DNA of 64,000 bases, taken from NCBI GenBank assembly GCA_907165135.1, contig OU015568.1, positions 6,146,501 through 6,210,500 on the forward strand, in the 5' to 3' direction. Each line of letters begins with the position of its first letter. Position 1 is the stretch's first letter. Below the pieces are notes generated by a model. It was not told the DNA's origin. It worked only from the letters and a program-made list of their open reading frames with translations, and did not search any database. The position numbers were made by a program, and so were the translations under genes. Positions 33,544 through 45,457 of the stretch are shown one piece after another. Source of the DNA: Oikopleura dioica. Its lineage: Eukaryota > Chordata > Appendicularia > Copelata > Oikopleuridae.

Positions 33544-34812
33544 AAATATCGATTCTCAATGTATCATGTTAAATTGACTTTCTGTTTATTAAATTTTAAA
33601 GAAAATTTATTTTGAATAGAATCAACGGAAGGCTGTTTATCATGAGAGAAGGAGAGGGTCACATGATGACAACTTTGTGAGAAAAAGTCAAAACTGAAAA
33701 GTGTTAATCTCTTTGTCCCATTTGAATTTTCAACTCTTTATTTATCTTTTCGCTCTCCTGACGAAAAATATAATTTTTAACAAATCACATTCAAATTTTC
33801 TAAATCTAAATCTATTCCTCGTTGATATCAAAATTTTTATATATCGATTACTAGTATAAACAGATATGCCTGTATCATTCGTCAGATTAGAGCACAGGTC
33901 CCGTCTGGCCACGTCAGACTGGAGACAGTCGAACACGAGTTCGAGCACTGATTCAATTTTAACCGTTCCATCGACAAAATAAGGCGAGACTTATCTCCCG
34001 AGCACGCCTTATTCGCGGTCTAACTGTATTCCAACAGTGCAACAGTGTCCGGGCAATTATCCGGCTCATCTTGCTAGTACACAGCTAGGTAGCGATATGC
34101 TGTCGTAAAGCTTCTTTCTTCTTTTATTTATCTTAAAAGCACACTAAGGGGATACTTTAACACGACTGAATTCATTCAAGCTCTTTTGATCCTTCAACAG
34201 TGTGGATTCTCTGCGGTCATAAATTACTGTCAGATGAGTAGTACTTGTGAATAGGTTTGAAGAATACTAAGATTACTGAACTACTGAAGCTAGTATCAAG
34301 CTTATAATTGATTATCGAGTACGCTATCGACAAATTAACTGTCAATTATCGAACTGAATGAGCTCCCTATTTTGATAAATATTGTAATTACTATCGATTT
34401 CTTCAATTGTGACTATTTTAACAATTAAGCGGAATATATACGGGGTCATTCTGGCGCTGAATTGTCCCTATTTCATCATCTTCAAACTTCGAATGGAATA
34501 ATGGAAGCGTCGTAGGTTGAAAGCCAAGGAATCGTGTGATAAAACATTGAACAAGAGAAAGGAGAGCGAGCGCACTTGAGCGCGTTGTGGCCCGCTGCTG
34601 GTAGCGTTAACGCTATTTTGCTCGGAGCCTTATTTAGGTGAGACGCACGCGCGCTGCCCCTTCTTTTCATCATTCACCTTTTTTCTTTTGCTTTGCGAAT
34701 TCTAGAACCCCGCCCGCGGCAATTCTAATATTCTTGCTCTGTTTTGAAGACGACCTTGACGAAGAAAAGAGACGAGAACTTTAGAGAAGAACAAAGAAGC
34801 AGAACAAAGAAA
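33544..34812. other. Intergenic upstream of the TLCD4-like gene
   Basis: AT-rich, with a GC-richer part at 34560-34740 just before the gene (probable promoter/5' UTR). I checked 33880-33960 for a tRNA because of its GTTCGAGC box and did not find a cloverleaf. Nothing else is seen. Confidence 0.4.
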
Positions 34813-37199
34813 ATGGAAAGCGCCGAAATTGTAAAGTCCGTCAGCGGTTTTACATGCCTCTGGGCGGTGAGTTCACTTTATAAATTGTCACCGACCGGTG
34901 TTGACCATAAACAACAATTATCAAACTCTTAGTTCTTCAATCATCAATCAATATTCGGTCGACCTTCTACTGAAAACCCTTACCCTCACCTAACAGGCAA
35001 TTATCTTGTCAACAGCCGTCCCTAAAGTTCATAAAGTTCTGTTTTTCTCCTCGTAAACAGTCAGTTACTAAATTCCTAGGCCAGTTATCTACTGAAACAG
35101 AGTGATAAAAAGGCCAAAATCAATGACAATGAATCGAAACCGTGAACTCAAGTGACGCAGCTCGCTTTCTTTTCATTTTTCCTGTTTTGAAATTGGAAGT
35201 GGAAAGCAGCGCAGTTCATAAAAAAACCCTGATGATGTTGGAGCTTTATCACCTTGTAAATTTTGCATTGGCGCAATTTGACACTGGGACAGCGTCAAAT
35301 TAAGTCAGCTCGAAAACATCATCAGTCATGTGATGAGCAGTTGATGAGCTTGATCGTTAAAATCGAGCTAGAAGATCTATGAGGGTCAAGCGAGTCCTCA
35401 AAACAACACTCCTATAGAATTGAAGTTGTTTATATAACAAGTTGTTACATAACTTAGCCCTTGAATAGTATATTCACCCTACTATCCTTCTTTCACAGGG
35501 AAAAGTCAGGCACACTCAGTTTAACACTCAGCGTTTAGTTATTATTCTTCGCGGCTCCTTTTGTCTTCCGAAAATGCGCCTTCTCCTCGGAGATTTATCA
35601 AAAGCTCTCAAAGCACAAAAAAGTGGATCTTTGCCTCCGTGCGTCTTCAATTTGCGCCGCCTCCTGCGCCTGGAGCTTTGCTGGATATAACTTGCTGTAC
35701 AAATTAAGGGCGGATGACCCTCTAAATGAGTAAGTACTTTTTTGTGGAAAGCCGTTTTTTTATTGATCCGTTCTGTCATAGTGGTTTTTAAACTGCAGCC
35801 ACAGCTTGAGCGCCCCGTGGGGAGATTTGACCTAGTGATCACTTTTTGTGACCGCCGCGGGAGGCACGGTTGAATTTTAAAATCAGTTGTCTACTTTCCT
35901 ATCAACTTTCGCCAGGCCTCTCGCTGGGTTCACGGTCGACAGTTTTCAACTCGAAGATTTATAGCAACTGAATAATTCAAAGTCGTCAAAATAAGCTACT
36001 TGGCTTTAGTAGATTCTTTTTCAAACAACTACGGTCATTGAGTCACTCTTTGTCCATGTATACGGTCTTATATTTTGTTTTAGGCCGAACGATTTCGCTT
36101 CGATTCCTCTATTATTTATGACTGGTTTCTTTACGCTTGACACAATTGTGTGTATCTACCTCCGCGAAGAATACGGTGCTGCTACATACCAATATTTCGG
36201 CCATCATTTCGTCGCTATTGTTGGATTTTACAACGCTCTTCGATACCAAGGTACTTTCTACCAGAACAGAAGAAAAGATCGCTTTCTGACAAGTTAATGC
36301 CGAGCGAGAAAAGTCAGACGGGTCAGAACTAAGCCTCGGCTTAGGATAGTCCCGTTAACTCGGCGCTTGATTAGTTGTTTTGCCTTGAAATTACCGCCGC
36401 GGCAACTGGATGGCCCTAAACGCTCCTTTTTCATCGAACTAATGATGGGTCAGTTGGCAAGGCTAAATTTATTAATTCAGAATGTCTTTGGTTTGCCAAC
36501 TACCGCCTTCTGTCCGAACTCTCGACCCCGCTCATAAATATCAGGGCGATCATGAACGCCTTCGACCTCAAGGAGAAGTATTCAAGCCTCTATTCTGCCA
36601 ATCGAGTCTTCACCATGCTTGCCTTTTTCACCTCCCGAATTGCCACCATTCCCTATTTCTGGATCCACTCCTACAGAAGATACGACGATCTCTTGAACTG
36701 CGACTGGAAGATCATCGCCATGCTCTTCCTCTCAGGAGTTGTACTTGATTTCTTAAACATACAGGTGAGATTATCAATTTTCAAGATTCGTTTTTCAACT
36801 AAAAATTTTTCAGTGGTTCGTCCTTATCCTCAAAATCGCTTCCGTCGAGTTCAAAAAGATCCCCAAAATCGCCAAGGAGAAAACAGAGACGCTCAAAATC
36901 TCGCTCCGAGAAAAGAAAGACAATGTTTATCAGGTACCGTACACATCAATCACCCAACGGGCATCCTGTCATCTCACTCTAAGCCCAAATCACCGAGGAT
37001 ATGCCCTCCCTTAGGAAATAATCTTAATCAAGCCCTGACGGAATCAACCCATGCGCCCTCGAAGTTTAAGTTCGAGACCTTCAATGCTAATTACCTTCAT
37101 TTTTAGACGATTCAAACAGCGAAAACCGACTTCCGGGAAAATGTCTCTTACCGAATCAACCGAGTACGAAGACGACTATCAGCTCTACGCCCCGAATAA
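34813..37199 (+). CDS. TLC-domain protein, TLCD4/TMEM56-like
   Basis: Multi-pass membrane protein with a TRAM-LAG1-CLN8 domain; family members affect membrane lipid composition. Start at ATG 34813 (MESAEIVKSVSGFTCLWA), then LLFFAAPFVFRKC, SICAASCAWSFAGYNLLY, IPLLFMTGFFTLDTIVCIYL, the histidine motif YQYFGHHFVAIVGFYNA (the HH pair of TLC domains), and CLWFANYRLLSELSTPLINI. The rest reads MLAFFTSRIATIPYFW, then IAMLFLSGVVLDFLNIQW. The cytosolic tail ends RVRRRLSALRPE. Seven exons or so. Intron 1 is long (34867-35537), and one near 36250-36480 is about 230 nt; the rest are short. An AATAAA lies near 37367. Membership of the TLCD4/TMEM56 branch rests on the ELSTP and RIA..P motifs. Confidence 0.85.
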
Positions 37200-37411
37200 A
37201 CCTGAAGTCAAACTATTTTTCTATATTTTCTTCAACAGTTCCTCCTCACCTGTTACCACACGAGAAGTCAAGCTTTTTAACTTTCATAAAAATATAAAGA
37301 AGGTGCCAACAAATATTCACGACAAAGAGCGAAGTTATCAGTTTGCCTTGACGGACTTTTCAATAAATATAATAACAATACGGAGATTTAAGTGTGAAAA
37401 TATGTAGTGTA

Positions 37412-38543
37412 TTAAGTTGGAAAATCAGGCTCGCACCATTTTAAATGTTCTTGGAAATGTTCTTCTTTGAAAAATCGTAGGAAGCACTGATCGCAGCCGA
37501 ATTCGCGGGGAGCATCGTGGTCAAGCATGTGATACTTCAGTAGGCAGAGGTCAGAGTAGCACTGGCCGCAAGTTGAACAGACGTAGGGTTCTTTTTCGGT
37601 TCCATACAGGGGCTTTCCAGGCTTCTTGTAGGCTTTGTCGCTCGAACAGGGAAGAATTGTTTTGTGATTATTGAAGGCTTCTTTTGAATGAAAGCAGATG
37701 TTGCAGAGAGGGCAGAAATACAGTCCATCTAAAGACCTGCGGAAAAAGCGGAAGACAATGAAGAAAGAGTACCTTGTGTCTGTTGAAAATGACTCTTCGC
37801 ATTCGGATTGTTGAAGTCTATGCCCAGCTGCTGTTCGTAAACATCTCCGTATCTGACGAGCAGTTCTTCGCCGCGTTTAATTGGCCTGATCGTCCGGAAA
37901 TAGACTGATTGTTCGTATTGGAATGCGTCCATATTGTGTTCTTTCTACCAAAAGAAAAGGTCATTGAACTGAAATAAGACTGACGACTTGCCTGATTTCT
38001 AGCGCAGTTTACTTTCGAAAGAAAGCAGCAAAGCTCTTTTACGCTGCCATCGACGAGGCCGACCACGTCTCCCTCGTGTCCTTGCATGACTTTGTCAAAG
38101 ATCGAAATTTCGGAAAGCACTTACAATTTTAATTGCGTACCGTATTCATATCTTTGACCCAATTTCGATACCTTTTTTCAAACGACCTCTCTCCGTGTTC
38201 CGCTTTTTGGATTCTCTTCTCCGAAGTCGTCGCCATTTCCAGATACTCGCCTTGGTAAGGGCCAAACACACATCGCTCTGGAATATCTTCCTTCGCGAAA
38301 ACTCCATGGCCCGCGACAGCTGATTTAGACAGCTGCAGGCGTGAAGGAAGGGTCTCTCTGATTCTGTTTTTGCTCGCTTTACTCGGCGTCCCCGATTGTA
38401 TAAATGTAATCGGGTGCTGAAAAAATCTCTAGTTAAAAATTCACAACTTCGCCTCTCACCCATTTGCAGAACTCTCTAGGATGGTACCAGTCTTGACAGT
38501 CATAGCAAAAGTACCAGTATTCTTTAGTACTCGCCTTTTCCAT
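37412..38543 (-). CDS. PRDM9-type SET-domain zinc-finger protein
   Basis: Histone H3 methyltransferase-like protein of the PRDM7/9/11 class. Start at ATG 38543 with a zinc-knuckle-like YWYFCYDCQDWYHPREFC. The PR/SET domain follows: PSRLQLSKSAVAGHGVFA, VFGPYQGEYLEMATTS, KVNCARNQKEHNMDAFQYEQ, and SVYFRTIRPIKRGEELLVRY then GDVYEQQLGIDF. PRDM9 has the motifs VNCARDDEEQN and LLVWYGDEY, so this is close; the W of LLVWYG is Arg here. The cofactor-pocket Asn-Cys and catalytic-site Tyr are kept. Three C2H2-like fingers follow (YFCPLCNICFHSKEAFNNH, YVCSTCGQCYSDLCLLKYH, FGCDQCFLRFFKEEHFQEH). No KRAB or SSXRD is seen. Introns are short. The gene is convergent with the TLCD4-like gene (212 nt gap), and a hAT-type element sits 188 bp upstream. 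Confidence 0.82.
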
Positions 38544-38990
38544 CCGTCATATCAACCGACAAGACTGTGAGTAAAATAGAAGGCTCTGATAAATGCCGCT
38601 AATCTCGAAATACAAATTCATGATTGAAAGTTATCTAGAGATCGGAGGCCAAATTATGCAAGAAAATTCTAGGATGATCACAAAATCATGATTTCAACAG
38701 GTCATCTTCCGACCCGCCAACTAGGTAGTTTCAGGGGTGACCATTTGGGCATTGGGCATTTGGGCGAATCGGGCAATTTTCGGGCAAAAACGCTTTTGGG
38801 CGGGCATTTGGTCGGCTCAACGCCTGAAAATAGGCTGGGCAACATTGGATAAGTCGGGCATTTGGGCATTTTCTGGGCAGTTGGGCACCATCGGGCAGTT
38901 GGGCAAATGCCCACCGGGGAAATCCATGAACGTGGGCGTTTTCCTGCCCGCTTATTGGTCGTTAAGCTCGCAAACAAAAAAAATATAAGG

Positions 38991-39254
38991 AGAAGGTTCT
39001 GCAAGGGTGTGTGAAGTGGACCTCTATGGTTAGCTGTCTACCTTTGACCTCCTGATCCTTTTTATGAAATTATCCCCGCCCTTAACTCAACCTTTTTTTT
39101 GCGGAGATGGTTCTGCAAGGGTGTGTGAAGTGGACCTTGAAGGTTAGCTGTCTACCCTTGACCTCCGGATCCTTTTTATCCCTCATTCTACCTACCCCAT
39201 TTTTGAGCCCCTTTTTCGAGACGGTTATGCAAGAGTGTGTGAAGTGGACCTTTA
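38991..39254. repeat. Three ~114-bp direct repeats inside the hAT-type element (third interrupted)
   Basis: Each unit contains GCAAGGGTGTGTGAAGTGGA, then CCT, a variable part, TTAGCTGTCTA and TTGACCTCC. Unit starts are near 38991, 39105 and 39219, a period of 114 bp. The third unit breaks at 39254 after GGACCTTTA and resumes at 40590 with GGACCTTTATGGTTAGCTGT, so the foldback insertion can be reversed to give a complete repeat. Confidence 0.85.
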
Positions 39255-40589
39255 GGCTGCTCCCGCATTTCCCAAAATCCTGGATTTCCCAAATCCTGGA
39301 TTTCTCAAAATCCTGAATTTCTCAAATCGCCAAATCAGGATTCTGCCGATTCTGGATTTTGGGAAATGCAGGATTGGGAAAAGCAGGATTTTTAGAAATG
39401 CAGGATTCAGCTGAAATTTCGTCGAAAACAGTTGTTTTTCTCTATCTGTCAAAACTAAAATAGAATGTTTGGGCTTCTTTCGGCTCTGGTTCTTACTAGA
39501 GTCTTTGTTCACAACTTCTGTGAATTGATTCTGGTAGAATAGAAGCTGTTCTACAAACTGAGACTATGGGTTAAATGACTGGATGGAGTGTTCATCCCTT
39601 TCCGGGCGCTCGAAAATTTCTAGCGCATATTTTGGGACTTCAGATTCTCATTATTGATCGAAAATCTTGTCCGATTCAGACGACTTCGGTACCAAAATGA
39701 TCGCCGATCTGGCGATTCTAAATCTGTTTCATATTTGCAGTTTTAAAAGGGCAATCAAAGGGTTTATTTTTCTACCATTACATCTAGCAATATATGAAAT
39801 TGGCAAATAACTGATGTCTCCAGGGAATTAAAAGGCACGAACTAAAATAGGGAAGTAATAAGCTAGGAAGTGACAGCGTAGGAGCGAACAAGAAAGTATC
39901 ATACACGAAAGGATCAAATAAGAAAGTATCATACATGAAAGTATCAAATTAAATAGGATCATGCATTAAAGGATCGAATTTTTTTGGAACCAATAAGATT
40001 GCCGTATAAGGCCTACCGGCCTATAAGAAACCCATCCTCAATCATTTTCAAATGTATGCCCGATCCAATCTTGCACGATACTGGCTTGGATCTTCCATTA
40101 TAATTTGATCCTTTCGTGTATGATACTTTCTTGTTCGCTCCTACGCTGTCACTTCCTAGCTTATTACTTCCTTATTTTGGTTCGGCCCAATTAAAAAATC
40201 CTTTGATAAATTTTGTTTTCAAGTTCCACCAAAATGTACATTCTTTTGGGTCGTGCCTGTAACAACAACTAAATCTATTTTGGAACTTCCAAGTTCAAAA
40301 ACCGACTTTCAACCGATTGTTTTCGCAGGGATTAGGAGGCGCGACTTTTTGGAGGTGACAAATTATTCGGAAGGGATTTTTCAGCGCGGAAGATTCTGAC
40401 TAAGAAGAATCTGGGTTGGATTTTTAAACCAAGCAAGTTTCTTGCTTTGCTAATTCAAAAGAAATAAAAATCCTGCATTTCCCAAAATCCAGAATCGGCA
40501 GAATCCTGATTTGGCGATTTGAGAAATTCAGGATTTTGAGAAATCCAGGATTTGGGAAATCCAGGATTTTGGGAAATGCGGGAGCAGCC
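39255..40589. mobile_element. Foldback element with 9-bp target duplication (Mutator-like)
   Basis: The ends read GGCTGCTCCCGCATTTCCCA and its reverse complement at 40570-40589. The inverted match extends about 115 nt and consists of runs like CAGGATTTTGGGAAATCC, AT-rich degenerate repeats. The 9-bp target duplication GGACCTTTA lies at 39246-39254 and 40590-40598, which fits Mutator-like elements (9-11 bp). No coding sequence. A further inverted repeat is nested inside. Confidence 0.75.
39838..40184. repeat. Inner inverted repeat nested in the Mutator-like element
   Basis: Arms GGAAGTAATAAGCTAGGAAG (from 39851) and its reverse complement ending at 40171 pair over about 80 nt, including GACAGCGTAGGAGCGAACAA. 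The symmetry centre (about 40011) differs from the centre of the host element (about 39922), so it is an independent palindrome. AAAGTATCATACA-like units repeat in its left arm. A clear target duplication was not found. Confidence 0.7.
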
Positions 40590-41282
40590 GGACCTTTATG
40601 GTTAGCTGTCTATTCTTGACAACCTGACCGATCTTTTACCAAATTATTTTTTCGACCCCTTTTTAAATATATTTCAAACCATTCAAAAGGCTTTTTTGGC
40701 GAAAAAATCTGTTGTCACTTCAACTGAAAAGTAAAAAGTGAAGTTTTAACAAGCGCAAAATGTCGGAAAAATTTTTGCCCGAAAAATTGCCCAAATGCCC
40801 GATTGGGCATTCTGGGCACATTGGACCGGTCGGGCATTTGGTCGGCCCGGGTCTTGATTTTTGGTATTGGGCGGGCAATTGGTCGGCCCGACGATAATTT
40901 TTTGCCCAAATGGTCACCCCTGGGTAGTTTGTCCTTTAAATTGCCAGGGTGTAATTTGATGTCCTGCTACGAGTTAAGGATAGGAATAAGAAGCGTCAGA
41001 TGAGACCCATCTTTCTCTGAGAGTATATTTTGTAAGAGGTTTATTTTGAAAGGGAAACTTGAAAAACATTGATTGAACTTGTAAATACATCTTGATGGAC
41101 AGTACTTTTTGTTTTTCATGTAGAACAGACTCGAGAGGGGCAATTTGTGGTAGTGAAGTGTTGGGGAGAATGCGGAGTCCTTTACATGCGTCTGCTGCAA
41201 GAAAAGTAAAAATAGACATTTACATGTGTGAAAAAAGAACGAAAATTTCAGGAATAAACTCGGAGAGAAAAACAAGTAGGAT

Positions 41283-43448
41283 TTAGAAAGCTTTTACTTC
41301 AGTCTTCGGCACACTTTCCGTCAGATCCATCTTCTCCGTCTTAGGCTGGAGCGCTGCGTCTGCGTGGAATTTCACATCTGCGTCGCCATCTTCGAGCAGT
41401 TCTTCTAGCGTGGGTTTGATCTAAAGTTCAGCTTTGATTCTCACAATTCTGGGAAGAAAACTACCTTTGAGTCGAAGACTTCAGGGCCGACAACTTCCTC
41501 CATCTTTGCTAGAGTCTTTGCAACATTGAAGCGGACATTGGCTACAGGATCTTTTGAGAGATTTTTGATTGCTGGAATCAGATCTTCCTCAACTGTCTCC
41601 TAAATCATTCAGTCAGTAAGAATACTGTGGATCTTTCTTACTCTCGAAAGCACTTCCAAGAGCTGGTTGACGCAGAACAGCATCGTCATTCGCTTCAAGT
41701 AATTTTGCTCTTCTGATAACTCGAGAACTAAAAGAAGGAATAATTGATCTATTTTATGTGCTAATAGTCCAGTACCTTTTGGAATCACGACCGTCTTCGC
41801 CCAGTCAGAGCCAAAAGTCGCCACTAGTTTCTTGACACTGACAGTAGCCGCTTCTCTGATAGCATAAACGTGATCCAGGAGCCAGGAAAGGGACAGTTCT
41901 CCAAGTCGATCATCAAACATCTTTCTTCCAAGTTGCTGAGCGAGGAGAGGCATGTGCTCAAGAATCGCCAGTCGCACTCGCCATTTGTTATCAGCTGCGA
42001 GTTCTGTGATGGCCGGAAGGAGCGTCTGTGACAACTGGTCGATTCCGATAACGTCATTCAGCGCGGCCAAGTTGGAGATGATATTCAATCGAACATCCGG
42101 GCACTTATTCATGCAAAAAATTAGTAGAAAACAACTTTGGATTACCTCGTCTTTGAGCTGCGTGAGGAAAAGCGGCAAAAGATTCTCAATAGTATCGTTT
42201 TCTCCCAAAATCGGCGCCAAACTCATTATAACACCCGCCAGCGAAGTTTTTACATGAGGATTGACATCGTTGACGAGCTCTTTGACGAGGGGAAGGATGT
42301 TGTTCATGACGACTTCGGCTCTAGTTGAATCTGGAAGGGCATCACAGAAGAGCTTGATCTTTGAGGAAGCTTGTGCTCGTACTTCTGACTCGTTGTCTCT
42401 CAAAAGCGCCTGAAAAGAAAGAGGACTAGCGAATGAGCTAAGATGACAGAACTTACAGTAAATCCAGGGATAAGATCTCGGACAATGAGTTCAGCTCCAA
42501 AAGTCTCCTGGAGATCAACAATCGACTGCGCGACCATGTATCGGACTCGCCAAGATTTGTCTCCGATGAGGCTCTTCATCGTCTGAGACAGTTCATTATC
42601 TGTTGTTTCGTTGTCCAAGAGTCGCGCGATTTCTACACAAGCTGGGATTGACTGGAGGCGAACAGAGTCTTGATCGTCGTTTGCGAAATGTTTGAAAAGC
42701 GGAATGATCTCTTCCTAAACAAAACACGCCTGAAAAATAACGAGAAAAGAAAATATTACCTTGATAATGGTGATCGCTGCTGCTGGGTCAGTTTCGGCCA
42801 TTTTAGCGTGAGTAGCGGCGGCAAAGGGGCCAAGAACTGTGGCTGCTCCGCGGCGCGTCATCGGTGTCTCGTCTTTTGCGAGTTCTGTAAACATCTTTCG
42901 CAGTAGATTCTGGTTGTCAATGCTCGTCGCTGGCAGCGTTTTGTAAGCAACTGGGAAGAGGGAGCAACTTGAAGATCGGCCAGTAAACCATTCGGAGGCT
43001 AAGAATGAGGATAAATTCAGAAAAAGGTGTTTGACTTACTAGCAAGGCGCTGGATAAGTGGAAGGAAATGCTTTTCAAACTCTTCTACTGACTGTTTTTC
43101 GGCGATGACCTTGAGACTTTCAATGGCCTTGTCTCTGACGACTGTTTCTTCAGAAGCGGCAAGGGACTCAAGTGGGCTAATAAGGCAGTGGGCATGTTTA
43201 GGTCCGCCGACGAGGTCGACCAGCTCGCATAATTTCTCCGCAAGAGCGCTCAGAATCTCATCTTCATCATAAATCGTGTCTGTCAAAAAGGGAATGAGCT
43301 CGGATCGTGTTCGTTCTTCGCCCAGCGCCAACGCGATAATATTTAGACTTTTGATGGAGTTAAGCCGATTCTGGACATCGTCGTTTCTGAGCTCGTCGAT
43401 CAAGACTGCGATCGGGTAAAGCTGGTCTTCCTCTCGCGTTGGCGGCAT
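41283..43448 (-). CDS. PPP2R1A: PP2A scaffold subunit A (PR65)
   Basis: HEAT-repeat scaffold that holds the catalytic C and regulatory B subunits of protein phosphatase 2A in cytosol and nucleus. Start at ATG 43448 ([20 protein letters not shown]), then [60 protein letters not shown]-type repeats and [20 protein letters not shown]. The ~15 HEAT repeats span nearly the whole protein, about 600 residues in eight or so exons with introns of about 45 nt. Unlike the usual ending of this subunit, the C-terminus continues past the last repeat into [20 protein letters not shown] (then KAF). TTTTCAG ends 12 nt upstream of the ATG, a likely trans-splice acceptor. The gene is one of four minus-strand housekeeping genes in a row, with 228 nt to RBBP4/7. 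Confidence 0.95.
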
Positions 43449-43460
43449 TTTATTTCTGCT

Positions 43461-43470
43461 CTGAAAAGTA
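43461..43470 (-). other. Acceptor-like TTTTCAG just upstream of the PP2A-A start
   Basis: On the minus strand TACTTTTCAG precedes AGCAGAAATAAAATG, leaving only 12 nt of leader. No upstream donor exon is evident in the 228-nt gap to RBBP4/7, which fits spliced-leader addition. An ordinary short 5' UTR intron is the alternative. Confidence 0.5.
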
Positions 43471-43657
43471 AAAATCAATACATACCAGCAACGCGGGAAA
43501 AGGTGAGTCATTACAAATATATGATATGTTGCCATAGAAAGAAAGAACTTTTTTGTCAAGGTTGGGTGGCAGTTTTTTAAAGGAAATGTTATGAAAAGAC
43601 ATTCTTAAGTAGCGACATGTATAATTTGCCTAGAGTGAGCTTCTTCGGAATGGTTCA

Positions 43658-45236
<1,579 letters not shown>

Positions 45237-45248
45237 TTTGCCTCGTTT

Positions 45249-45258
45249 CTGAAAAAGC
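45249..45258 (-). other. Acceptor-like TTTTTCAG just upstream of the RBBP4/7 start
   Basis: On the minus strand GCTTTTTCAG precedes AAACGAGGCAAAATG, a 12-nt leader. The pattern and spacing are the same as for PP2A-A, the next gene downstream, and fit spliced-leader trans-splicing. Confidence 0.5.
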
Positions 45259-45457
45259 AATACTCAATTTCGTTGAAATGGATTTTTTATCGAAAGTTAA
45301 GGATTTGAACGGCATTTGTTTGAGTCCAGGAAAAGTTCAGGAGCAGAATAAAGGAAAGAGTGGTTAAGTTAAAGTTAACTGACGTTCTGGAGCGGACATC
45401 TTTAAAATTTGTCACAGGAAAGGTGCTGATTCGAGCAGCTACAAAGAGGGCTGGAGG

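Larger units (their letters stand above)
38732..40922. mobile_element. hAT-type element with subterminal GGGCA repeats, interrupted
   Basis: Terminal inverted repeats CAGGGGTGACCATTTGGGCA at the left and TGCCCAAATGGTCACCCCTG at the right. The 8-bp target duplication GGTAGTTT lies at 38724-38731 and 40923-40930. The subterminal regions (38745-38925 and 40780-40915) are packed with GGGCA/TGGGCATT motifs in inverted orientation. The middle holds three direct repeats of about 114 bp. The third of these is split by a Mutator-like foldback at 39255-40589; without it the element is about 850 bp. No transposase is present. Confidence 0.87.

Noticed and set aside
33880-33965. GAGTTCGAGC box considered as a tRNA gene
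   Set aside because: No matching acceptor, D or anticodon stems were found on either strand.
34560-34680. GC-rich stretch considered as an snRNA
   Set aside because: No recognisable snRNA motifs; more likely the promoter or 5' UTR of the TLCD4-like gene.
39180-39210. TACCCCATTTTTGAG, similar to part of a larvacean spliced leader
   Set aside because: A short chance match inside a transposon repeat with no donor site or snRNA-like structure after it.
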